Positions 33,704 through 43,400 of a stretch of 64,000 nt of DNA are shown piece by piece. Made by a program: the position numbers and the translations under genes. Location: assembly GCA_021397835.1 (NCBI GenBank), contig JAJFZO010000645.1, positions 496,001-560,000 of the forward strand. Reading direction: 5' to 3'. The stretch comes from Moringa oleifera. Lineage: Eukaryota > Streptophyta > Magnoliopsida > Brassicales > Moringaceae. A model generated the notes under the pieces. It made no database searches, was not told where the DNA came from, and was given only the letters and a program-made list of their open reading frames with translations. Each line of letters starts with the position of its first letter. The stretch's first letter is position 1.

Positions 33704-36700
33704 ATGGCTGAGGTTGTGGGTGAAGCCTTTCTCTCTGCTTTCTTTGAAGTCTTGATCGGCAAGATGGCTTCTCGCGAGGTCCTTGACTACTTCCGCAGCA
33801 GAAAACTCGATGATGGCCGCTTGAAGAAGCTGAAGACAACGTTGCTCTCTATTAAAGCTGTGCTCAACGATGCAGATGACAAGCAGAGTATCAAACCAGA
33901 CGTAAGAGACTGGCTTGAGGAGCTGAAGGATGCTGTCTACGATGCGGAGGATTTGCTGGATGAGATTGCCTACGAAGCTTTGCGCCTCAAATTGGAAGAT
34001 AAGCCTCAAAGCACAGCGACTCAGGTGCGAAACTATCTCTCTTCTCTCAACCCATTCAATAAGCGGATTGGATCGAAATTACAAGAGATTCTTGATACAC
34101 TGGAATATATGGCTACCCAAATACATGTGCTCGGTCTGAAAGCAGTTGTTGGCCATAAACCATTAGCAAGAATACCGTCGACTTCTTTGGTCGACGAAGG
34201 TGCTGTGTATGGTAGGCATAAGGACAAAGAAGCTATAGTGAAACTGTTGCTGTCAAATGATGGAAGTGGCAACGAGATAGGTGTGATCCCAATCGTGGGC
34301 ATGGGTGGTCTAGGTAAAACCACCTTGGCTCGGCTTATATACAACGACAGTCAAGTGAAAGAGAGTTTTTCCCTGAAAGCATGGGTCTGTGTTTCAGAAG
34401 AATTTGATGTCTTCAGGATAACCAAGACTATTCTTCAAGAGGTGGTTCCAGGGACATACGATGATAGTAATTTAAATCAGCTTCAACTCAAATTGGAGGA
34501 AATTTTGACAGACAAGAAATTTCTGTTTGTTGTAGATGATGTCTGGAACAAGAATTATATGGATTGGGAAATCTTGCAAGCCCCATTCAGATCTGGAGCC
34601 AAGGGAAGTAGGATCATTGTAACAACACGAGATCAAAGAGTTGCATCCATTATGAAGACAGTTCCAACTTATCTTTTGGAGCAATTAGGCGATGATGATA
34701 GTTGGCGGTTGTTTGCAAAGCATGCTTTTGAAGGTACCAATCCCAGTGAATTTCCTGAGCTAGAAGCATTCCGTGAAGAAATCCTAAAAAGGTGCAAAGG
34801 CTTACCTTTAGCTGCAAAAGCACTTGGTGGTATCTTGTGCTCTAAAGTTGATGCTGCAGAGTGGGATAATATACTGAATAGCAAAATGTGGGATGAGGAA
34901 AGTAACATTCTTCCTGACCTGCGACTGAGTTATTATCATCTTCCTTCACAGTTGAAACGATGCTTTGCTTATTGTTCGATATTCCCCAAGGATTATGAAA
35001 TTAAGAAAGAGTCTCTAATCCTATTGTGGATGGCAGAAGGCTTTTTGGATGACCCACGAAGAAATAATAAGGAAGAAGTGGGTGAAGAATATTTCAGCCA
35101 TCTGTTCGAAAGGTCATTTTTCCAAAGATCTAGTGGCCAAAATTCTTGCTTTGTCATGCATGATCTAATTAACGACTTAGCTGAAGCTGTATCAGGAAAG
35201 TTTTGTTGTAGACTGGAAGGTGAGGATTCATCCAAAATCAACAAAAAGACTCGTCATTTGTCAAATATTGCATCATATTTTGATGCTTCTGAGAAATTCA
35301 AGGGTATGGATGAAGCACTTCATTTACGAACATTCCTAACACTAAGACCGCCTTGGCATTTGTCAGACATCAATGATATGGTTACAGAGGACTTGTTGCC
35401 AAAACTAAGACGCTTACGTGTACTTTCCTTGTCTGGTTACCACAATATCAAAAAGTTGTCTGATTCAATTGGCGGCTTGAAACAATTAAGATATTTAAAT
35501 TTATCCGAAACTTCAGTGGAGAGGTTGCCGGAGTCTGTGAGTGCTCTGTATAATTTGCAAACCTTGATATTGTGTGGATGCTGGAAGCTGGTTGCATTGC
35601 CTACCAAGTTAGGAAGGTTGGTCAACTTGCTTGTCCTTGATATTCGAGAAACAGGAGTGAAACAGATGCCACTGCATATGGGGAGACTGAAGAATTTGCA
35701 AGTATTAACTGATTTTCCTGTAGGCAAACAAAATGATTCTACCATAAACGAGTTGAAGGAACTGCATCATCTGCGAGGAACCCTTTCCATTCGGTCCCTA
35801 CAGAACGTTGGTTCTAGCAAGGATGCCTCCGAGGCCATTTTGTGCGAAAAGAAGAGGCTACAGAAGTTAGAATTGAGTTGGGATGATGATGGTCATGATG
35901 GGTGTTCACAACAGGGAAGAGATGTGCTCCACCGTTTACGTCCGCACCCCAACCTTGAAGACCTTGTCATCAAGCGTTACAGAGATACAATATTTCCGAA
36001 TTGGGTAGGAGACTGTTCCTTCTTGGGTATAGTATGCCTGCGGTTAAGTAATTGCAAAAATTGCTTGTGGTTGCCATGTCTTGGGCAGCTGCCATCTCTA
36101 AAGGAACTACAGATTTCATGCTTTGCTGCAGTAGTGAGACTTGGTGCTGAGTTCAGTGGGCCTTTCAGATCGCTTTTAAAGTTAGAGTTCATGAAGATGC
36201 CAATGTGGGAGGAATGGTTTTGTGCAGAAGGGGAAGATGATGCTTTTCCTTGTCTCCAAGTGTTAAGGTTGACAGAATGTCCGAAACTCAAAAAGGCTCT
36301 ACCCAATCACCTTCCTTCATTGAGGGAGCTTCATATAGAAAATTGCGGAGAACTGGAGGGTGCACTGCTAAGGGCTCCTGCTTTGAGGGACCATTTGGAA
36401 GACCTTTCTGCACCACATCGACCATGCCTGGTTCTCATGTCTCTTCAATTCTTGAAAATCCTCAGTTGCTCTAAGTTGGATTCTTTATTCCCGAAAGGAG
36501 GAATATTGGCCCCAAATTTGACATTGATCTACCTGGACAGGTGCAGTAATTTAAAGTCGCTGCCACAACATATGCACTCCCTCCTCCCCTCCCTGGAGAA
36601 TTTACTAATCATTGGTTGTCAAGAAATTGAGTCATTTCCCCAGGGGGGTTTGCCATCCAGCTTAAAATATCTTGCCATCTACTATAGTCCCAAACTCATC

Positions 36701-37084
36701 ACTAACTACAGGCAATGGGGTTTAAGAAATCTTACATCTCTTACAATCCTTGAAGTAGAAGGAAGTGGTGCAAACTTTGAGTCGTTTCCAGAAGAGAATT
36801 TGCTGCCTTCCTCTCTTACAACACTCCGCATTTCCGATTTTGAAAATATGAAATCTCTGGATGGCAAGGGGATTCGCCAACTCACCTCAATTAGAGTATT
36901 GGACATTGATAACTGTAGTCAGCTGGGGTGCTTACCGCCAGATGGGCTGCCCTCCTCCCTTTCTTTTCTATCAATCTCGAGATGTCCTCTGCTCAGGCAG
37001 CAATGCCAAAAGGAAAAGGGCCACTACTGGCCCAGAATCTGTCACATCCCAACCATAGGCCTAGGTGGCACGCTCATCAGGTAA
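33704..37084 (+). CDS. CC-NB-ARC-LRR disease-resistance protein, copy E (RPP13-like class)
   Basis: This is a single-exon gene of 1126 codons. It starts MAEVVGEAF. The frame is open upstream to an ATG at 33482, but those 74 residues match nothing in the other copies and contain the normal leader DNA. The P-loop GMGGLGKTT is at about 199, followed by WVCVSEEFDVF, FVVDDVW (Val in place of Leu), IIVTTRD, GLPLAAKALGG, CFAYCSIFPKDY and MHD at about 485-487. RNBS-D is followed by EIKKESLILLW where B and D read RLW. The LRR domain lacks the same 79 residues as B. The C-terminus ends GLGGTLIR rather than YID, so it belongs to the A/C/E tail type. A predicted nucleotide-binding immune receptor; its target is unknown. 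Confidence 0.95.
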   Translation: MAEVVGEAFLSAFFEVLIGKMASREVLDYFRSRKLDDGRLKKLKTTLLSIKAVLNDADDKQSIKPDVRDWLEELKDAVYDAEDLLDEIAYEALRLKLEDKPQSTATQVRNYLSSLNPFNKRIGSKLQEILDTLEYMATQIHVLGLKAVVGHKPLARIPSTSLVDEGAVYGRHKDKEAIVKLLLSNDGSGNEIGVIPIVGMGGLGKTTLARLIYNDSQVKESFSLKAWVCVSEEFDVFRITKTILQEVVPGTYDDSNLNQLQLKLEEILTDKKFLFVVDDVWNKNYMDWEILQAPFRSGAKGSRIIVTTRDQRVASIMKTVPTYLLEQLGDDDSWRLFAKHAFEGTNPSEFPELEAFREEILKRCKGLPLAAKALGGILCSKVDAAEWDNILNSKMWDEESNILPDLRLSYYHLPSQLKRCFAYCSIFPKDYEIKKESLILLWMAEGFLDDPRRNNKEEVGEEYFSHLFERSFFQRSSGQNSCFVMHDLINDLAEAVSGKFCCRLEGEDSSKINKKTRHLSNIASYFDASEKFKGMDEALHLRTFLTLRPPWHLSDINDMVTEDLLPKLRRLRVLSLSGYHNIKKLSDSIGGLKQLRYLNLSETSVERLPESVSALYNLQTLILCGCWKLVALPTKLGRLVNLLVLDIRETGVKQMPLHMGRLKNLQVLTDFPVGKQNDSTINELKELHHLRGTLSIRSLQNVGSSKDASEAILCEKKRLQKLELSWDDDGHDGCSQQGRDVLHRLRPHPNLEDLVIKRYRDTIFPNWVGDCSFLGIVCLRLSNCKNCLWLPCLGQLPSLKELQISCFAAVVRLGAEFSGPFRSLLKLEFMKMPMWEEWFCAEGEDDAFPCLQVLRLTECPKLKKALPNHLPSLRELHIENCGELEGALLRAPALRDHLEDLSAPHRPCLVLMSLQFLKILSCSKLDSLFPKGGILAPNLTLIYLDRCSNLKSLPQHMHSLLPSLENLLIIGCQEIESFPQGGLPSSLKYLAIYYSPKLITNYRQWGLRNLTSLTILEVEGSGANFESFPEENLLPSSLTTLRISDFENMKSLDGKGIRQLTSIRVLDIDNCSQLGCLPPDGLPSSLSFLSISRCPLLRQQCQKEKGHYWPRICHIPTIGLGGTLIR

Positions 37085-37384
37085 ATTTCAAATGCATTCT
37101 TGTCCTCATGATATTCTCCCACTTTTGTACACTAAGGTAACAAACTATAATTATCCTAATTATTCTCATCACCACTTGCAATTACTGCGAAGTTTAACAA
37201 TTTTCTGCTCACTCTGCACTTAAAGTTCACTGCAGCACATTGAACTCTGTTTTGCTGAAACTTACTGGTTGAATGCATGTTGTTAAGGGTGATCTATATT
37301 GCTTGTTAATAATGCCTTTGCTCAACCGGAAACTGAACTTAGACGAGAGTTGGTTGATTACCAAATTGATATGAAAATTATAAC
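37085..37384. other. 3' flank of copy E
   Basis: This is short non-coding DNA resembling the flank of C (AAATTTCAAATGCATTC..GTACACTAA, then TCACTGCAGCACATTGAACT near 37228, matched at about 19285). The transcript end probably lies here. There is no other feature. Confidence 0.45.
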
Positions 37385-37765
37385 TTTTTAGTAGTTCTCC
37401 CAAAATTTCCATAACAATCAAACTAAGAATATTTTCTTCTTGATATTTTTATTGCCTTCAACTTTTATTCTATCTTTCTGTGCATTGGTAATTCACAATA
37501 ATACACAATGGGAAGATGGAAGCAAACATCTGTTCTCTGTGTTTGTGTGCCAGCTTTCAGCAAGCATAATGAATTAATAGCTGTTCATCGGTAAGCATAA
37601 TGAATCAATAGCTGTTCATCAGTAATTGCTCCCATTTCCATTACTCTTTCAAGTGCACTTAGTCTTCCGCCATCTTGAACAGATGAACTTGCACCTTTGC
37701 ACAAACAAACATGTTTGGTAAACGCTATCTTAGAAACTAATTAACGAGAATTTTAATGACCTTGT
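37385..37765 (-). pseudogene. ArfGAP (AGD) 3'-end fragment after copy E
   Basis: This matches parent 45290-45620: the AGD 3' UTR (CACAATAATACACA.TGGGAAGAT) and the last exon. Inside the exon a segment of about 30 bp (AGCATAATGAAT.AATAGCTGTTCATC) is doubled, the stop region is altered, and the frame is lost. It shows the ancestral convergent layout: a CNL ends at 37084 and an AGD 3' end follows within 300 bp. Confidence 0.85.
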
Positions 37766-38440
37766 CATATCTAATGCGTAAGTTCAGACTTTTTGTCTTT
37801 GTTTTTGTTTCAAAACTGTTTTGCAAGGGAAGCAACTCATTTCACTGAACTATTCAATATGCATACTGTAGTGTAGTGAAATCATTGATCTTGTTGTTTC
37901 ATTTTCCTCTGCACTGAGAAAACTTTTGATTGTTTGCTGATCTTTCTTTTGTAGAAATAGTGAACGATCAGAAAGTAATTCACAAGCAGATTACTGTGGG
38001 AGCTAAAGTCTTGAGTACATCAGCATTTGTGAGTTTTTTTGTTTCTATTTGTATTTATTGATATTTGTATATTGTGGATGCATCAGTGCCTCCAGTAGTT
38101 TTATGAAGAACCATCTACTTTGACATTTCGCATATTTATGATATGTCTTACTTGTCTTGCATGTTACTGCTACAACAGTGCTGGAAGTTTCAGGGAATAT
38201 TTCAAAGGCCTTACATATGAACATTTGAATTCCATTTTTGATGTTCTTCAACAGATCAGAGACTGCTGTTCTTGAACTGGGGTGGAAGTTTCTTTTGTTT
38301 CTTTGTGTTCCAAATGATCATTAGATCCAAAGGATGCTTTCTGTAAATGAACAAAGTTTGTCCCATTTGTTTGCTGCCTGTTCTGTTTTCTTAATGTGGT
38401 TGTGCAGAATGGCAGTGCTTCAGTGATATTTAGCTGCAAG
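37766..38440. other. Spacer after copy E
   Basis: Positions 38010-38165 repeat 30790-30945. The rest (a region with CTGTTCTTGAACTGG near 38268) contains no gene I recognise. Confidence 0.4.
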
Positions 38441-38885
38441 GAATGAAGATTACATAATGAATTACATTAATATCTTTTTATACTCATTAGCTTTGTTTTT
38501 AACTTGCATGCTAAGCATTAAAAAAAAAAAAAAATTGGAAGGGGAAATTCCAGATTAAGTAAAAATAAAGGAAACTATGGTTATGAACTGGTATACTAAG
38601 ATTAAAGGAATGGTCTCTGTCACCAAGAATATGCATTTCACATATTTGAGTTCTCCAAATTAACAACGAGATTTTATACCTTTTCCAATGCATTCCAAAA
38701 GGTATTCACTTGAGGGTCTATCGAAATGAAAATTTGAAAATTTCTTTGGAGGTTGCTTGAAGTTTGTTTCATGTTCTCTTTACAAGTCACCTAAGACGAA
38801 TCTGTATAATGCAGCAACATCTCCAGCATCACTTGGTTCCCATGGTGACATGCCAGATGCAACAATCAACAATCTTGGTATTTTG
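38441..38885 (-). pseudogene. Rearranged ArfGAP (AGD) fragment mosaic after copy E
   Basis: Positions 38441-38640 match parent 48885-49005 (GGAATGAAGATTACATAAT, GGAATGGTCT). Positions 38670-38745 match about 51325-51400 (TTTTCCAATGCATTCC, GGTATTCACTTGAGGGTCT). Positions 38750-38885 match about 45900-46285, ending in the ankyrin exon (TGACATGCCAGATGCAACAA). The jump from 51.4 back to 45.9 kb parallels the junction after copy B. It is not coding. Confidence 0.78.
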
Positions 38886-39646
38886 AATTAGCTTTTAATT
38901 TTTAAGTAATTTAATAACGAAAATACTTTTAATTTTTTTTAACCATTTGAGTTAAAGTTTAATTTAAACTAAATTAATAAATAAAAGTTCAATTTATCAT
39001 TTTTTAAATATAAAAATTTAGTTAATAATATAAGATAAATATTAAAGTTTTATAGAAATTCTACCTTAGAATTAATTAACATAAGATTACAGTATACACA
39101 TTACAATACTAACATCAAATGAAGAAGTGAGAATATTCATAACTAAAAGAATAAAATTTTCAAATGTTGCACTTCACATGATACGTCAATCTGAGCGCCA
39201 GGGAGAGTAATTAAGGAGAGCTTGAGAATTTATGATTAGAAGACAACAGGGAGCTTGGGATATACAGAAGAGAAGGTATAATGATTTTCTTCCAATGAAA
39301 TGAGTAGATATTAATAAACGTACAATTTTGTTAAAGTTTTTAAATTTTTTATATTAATTATTTATATTTATTAATAAAGTAAAAATTATTTTTTTGAAAA
39401 GTACATCTAAATTTTGTATAAAATAATCACATGTAATAATTTAATAAAATTAATTATCAAATTTTTTATATTAATATATTAAATTATTAAAATATTTTTT
39501 TAATTTTTTATTAAAAATTCAGTATTTTAAATCAAAAAAATTATTTTAGAAAACATATATTTTTATTAATAATTTAGATTACGTAAGTTAGTTTTTATGG
39601 ATGTTTTCAATTAATTTAGTGGTGATATAATACGCTACATTCCTTT
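38886..39646. other. AT-rich spacer upstream of copy F
   Basis: This is collinear with about 32210-32975 upstream of E (GCTTGAGAATTT.TGATTA, CAATAGGGAGCTTGAGAT-like, TTTTCAATTAATTTAGTGGT) but with one unit of the AT-rich repeat rather than two. No gene. Confidence 0.5.
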
Positions 39647-40228
39647 AGGGGTGATCATGGTTCGATTTAAACCGTGAATTAAATTATAATCTTTAAATTT
39701 GAATTGAATCGAAACTGTTTATAATGGTTTGGGTTTTGAACTGTAACCAAAATCTTTTTAAATATGATTCTGTTATGATTCATATAAATTTTGAATCGAA
39801 ATCGAAACGGACGGTTTAAAGTCAACGATTTCGGTTCGATTTTTAATTAAATTAATTAAAAATATATAAAATAATTTAATTTAAAAAATTTATTTAAAAT
39901 AATTTAAAAAATTATAAAATAATTTAATTTTAAAATTATATATTTTTCAATAAAAATATGATCATATATTCTTATTAAAAAAATTATCAAAAATTTTAAT
40001 TTAATTACCAAAAACTTTTATTAAAGAAAAATAATTGTTTTGAATCGATTCTGAACCGAAATTAAACCTGAATCGAATTTAAACTAAACCTAACTCTAAA
40101 CCGTTTATAAACTCATAAATCAAAATTTAAATCAAATTTTAATCAAAATTAAAATTTAATAATTTAAATTCGATTCATTCTAACCATAAATTTTAAACGG
40201 ATGATTCAAAATCAAACCGTGGCCACCT
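39647..40228. mobile_element. hAT-like non-autonomous element (MITE)
   Basis: This insertion of about 580 bp has imperfect terminal inverted repeats: AGGGGTGATCATGGTTCGAT at the left, and AGGTGGCCACGGTTTGATTT at the right read in reverse complement. The AT-rich interior has several TTCGATT/GAATCGA motifs and no transposase. The paralogous site upstream of E (about 32974-32985) is empty. Aligning the two gives a decayed 8-bp target duplication (CATTCCTT and CATCGCCG against CATCTCTT). The 8-bp length and TIR style fit the hAT superfamily; the family name is inferred. Confidence 0.75.
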
Positions 40229-40268
40229 TTCATCGCCGTCCTCTTATCAATTATTTACTCAAATGATA

Positions 40269-40330
40269 AATGATCTAAGGACCCTTCACTTTTGACTTCC
40301 CCAAGGCCGAGGAAGGCATTCAATGGAAAT
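40269..40330 (+). promoter_or_regulatory. Conserved upstream block of CNL copies (F copy)
   Basis: This is the same block as in B and E (GGACCCTTCACTTTTGACTT). A T-to-G difference creates a TTGACT W-box-like core in this copy only. A candidate TATA element (ATATATAAAA) follows at 40581-40590. Confidence 0.5.
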
Positions 40331-40978
40331 CTAACTCTTGTTTTAAAAAATAGACAAAGGCAGACTCAATTATATATTCATCAATTATTCATCACACTCC
40401 ATTCAGTCTTTTTTGTTATAAAGGATACAAGGCATTTTAAAATTAAATTTAGATTATTATTCCATTTATTTTAAAATACATAACAAAGTTGAGTTTTACT
40501 GATAATTTATGTAAAATGATTAATTAAAAAATTAAATTATATATTAATCACCGAACAATTTTCCATTCACTTCAATAACAATATATAAAATGGTTTATCT
40601 TAATATATGGAATCTTCAATTAAATTACCCAAAATCTATTAAGTTTAATTAAAACAAATTGGAAATTAATAGGATATGAAAATTGAGTGAAAGTTGCCTT
40701 ACAGCTACTAGGAAAACCACAAGTATGACTCATTACAGCGTCTTCTTCGTCAATGCTTTCATAATCGTTTCTTTTTCTTTTACTCTTTTACAGTTGAAAG
40801 AAAGCAAGATCAAAACCAACACTTTCTTCTATCATCTTCATCACAAATCAAAAGCAGCTGCCTCGAATGAATTAAAGAACTCTACAGCTAGAGCTCTTCA
40901 AAGCACATTGGTGGAAGCCTTCTCCTCTGTTATTTGCTGTCATTTCCCTTGGATTTCTGTCTTTGATTAAAAGCAAAG

Positions 40979-42534
40979 ATGGCTGAACTTGTGGGCGAAG
41001 CCTTTCTCTCTGTTTTCTTTCAAGTCTTGATAGGCAAGATGGCTTCTCGCCAGGTCCTCGACTACTTCCGAAGCAGAAAACTCGATGATGGCCGCTTGAA
41101 GAAGCTGAGGACAGCATTGCTCTCTATTAAAGCTGTGCTCAACGATGCAGAGGGCAAGCAGAGTATCAAACCGGACGTAAAATGCTGGCTCGACGAGCTG
41201 AAGGATGCTGTCTACGATGCAGAGGACTTGCTCGATGAGATTGCCGACAAAGCCTTGTGCTGCAAATTGGAAGATGAGCATCAAACCACCACCACTCATG
41301 TGCGAAATTATCTCTCTTCTCTCAACCCATTCAGTAAAGGGATTGGATCGAAATTACTAGAGATTCTTGATAGACTGGAATATACGGCAATCCAAATAAA
41401 TGTGCTCGTCTGAAAGCAGTTGTTGGCGATAGACCATCAGGAAGAATACCATCCACTTCTTTGGTCGATGAAGCTGTTGTATATGGTAGGGATAATGACA
41501 AAGAAGCTATAGTGAAATTGTTGTTGTCAGAAGACTCAAGTGGCAATGACATAGATGTGATCCCAATCGTTGGCATGGGTGGTGCGGGTAAAACCACCTT
41601 GGCTCAGCTTGTCTACAACCACAGCCAACTGAAAGAGAGTTTTGCCCTGAAAACATGGGTATGTGTTTCTCAAAAATTTTGTCTTCAGGGTGACCAAAAC
41701 TGTTCTTCAAGCGGTGGTTCCAGGGACTTACGATGACAGTGATCTGAATCAGCTTCAACTCCAATTGAAAGAAAATTTGACGGACAAGAAATTTCTGTTT
41801 GTTTTAGATGATGTCTGGAGCAAGAATTATATGGATTGGGAATTCTTACAAGCTCCCTTCAGATCTGGAGCCAAGGGAAGTAGGATCATTGTAACAACAT
41901 GAGATCACACAGTTGCATCAATTATGAATATGGTTCCAAGTTATCTTTTGAAGCAATTGGCAGACGATGATTGCTGGTTGTTGTTTGCAAAGCATGCTTT
42001 TGCAGGGAGCAATTCTCTCAAATTTCATAACCTAGAAGCATTCTGTCAACAAATCTTGAACAGGTGCAAAGGGCTACCATTAGCGGCAAAAGCACTCGGT
42101 GGTGTCTTGCCTTCTAAAGTTGATACTGTGGACTGGGACACGGTATTGAGGAGCAGTATATGGGATGATGAAAGTAACATTCTTCCTGTCCTAAGACTGA
42201 GTTATTGTTATCTTCCTTCACAGTTGAAACGATGCTTTGCTTACTCAAGGATTATGAATTTGAGAAACAGCATCTAATCCAATGGTGGATGGCAGAGGGG
42301 TTTTTAGATGATCCACAAAGTGATTAAGAAGATGGAAGAAGTGGGTGAAGAATACTTCAATGATCTGATAAGGTCATTTTTCCAAGGATCTGCAAACCAA
42401 AATTCATGCTTTACCATGCATGATCTTTTTAACGACTTAGCTGAAGCTGTATCCGGAAAGTTTTTTTGTGGACTGGAAGGTGACTATTCATCAAAAAATC
42501 ACCAAAAAGACTTGTCACTTGTCAAATATTGCAT
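40979..42534 (+). pseudogene. CNL disease-resistance pseudogene, copy F (LRR deleted)
   Basis: It starts normally (MAELVGEAF, with a good leader), and the coiled coil is intact for about 140 codons. A one-base loss near 41405 shifts the frame. The P-loop reads GMGGAGKTT in the next frame. Losses near 41665-41690 damage RNBS-A, a TGA follows IIVTT near 41900, and about 20 bp are missing in RNBS-D near 42246. The frame shifts again near 42325, and another lesion follows MHDL. Homology stops abruptly at about 42534, just after the MHD region, where LINE-tail sequence begins. The whole LRR domain is absent. It is the copy nearest the intact ArfGAP gene. Confidence 0.93.
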
Positions 42535-42650
42535 AGATTTTATAGAGTTTCTATCATGTAGTTACCTACTGTAATAAGGCTGCAGGCCCTTGCTGTTTTT
42601 GTAAATGAAATATGTTTGCAATTTTAAAAACAAAAAAATAAAGATACTCA
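42535..42650 (+). mobile_element. LINE 3'-end remnant at the breakpoint of copy F
   Basis: The sequence AGATTTTATAGAGTTTC, then a degraded GGCTGCAGGCCCTTGCTG, TTTTTGTAAATGAAATATG and an A-rich end resembles the remnants at 20800 and 30140. It begins exactly where CNL homology in copy F ends. Confidence 0.55.
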
Positions 42651-43400
42651 ACCTTCTCATAACAGTAAAAGGATCTGCTCAAGATTGCTTATAATTAGCC
42701 TAACAATTTGCTGGTTAATATCTTTTCTTAAAACACATTATTTGTTGTTTTCATTTTACCTTTTTGAAACTCGAGGTTTAGTGCTATTCACTATTACTTA
42801 CAATGGTATATGCAGCCAGTATACTTTAGATGACTAGGCTGATTGTAAAACTAGGCTGGTTTTTATTTGAGGCCTAATTTAACATAGTCAGATTATTTGT
42901 CCAATAACAAAAATTGGCTCTATACCGTCACGTTGCTGCCTCCTCTTCTAAATATTCACTATTCATGGTTAAAGTTAAAATCTAAATATAAATCATCCTT
43001 AGAAATTGTTGATTTATTGGACTTTTGATCCTGTATGTTTTCATATTCAGCATGCTTCAGGTGTTGTAGCCTTGTTTCTTCTTGTGTACTTACCTGTTGC
43101 ATACTCTTTGTTTTTACACTTTAGTACTCCAATAGTTTCAATCTCTTGTCAGTTGAGATATCTAAAATTAGTTGTATCATTTGTCATTACCTAGCAGGCT
43201 TTTGAATCCCCTTTTATACGTGAGCCAGAATATTGATATTTGTGAAGAAAAATATTCTCTTCAGGGAGGATAATATTTGTACTCATCAGTCTGCATGAGA
43301 CAGTGGAAGAATTTGTCGTTCCTACCATGAACTTATGTTGAGGAGGAAGCAAATATAATGTCCAACTCAGTGATAGGTTCTAATCACTCTGTATTTATTT
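42651..43400. repeat. CNL 3'-flank module and spacer after copy F
   Basis: This is collinear with about 20920-21720 (ACTCAACCTTCTCATAA, TATTCACTATTCATGGTTAA, TTTCATATTCAGCATGCTTC, GTCAGTTGAGATATC). It has no coding content. It shows that F lost its LRR and kept flank DNA. Confidence 0.6.
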
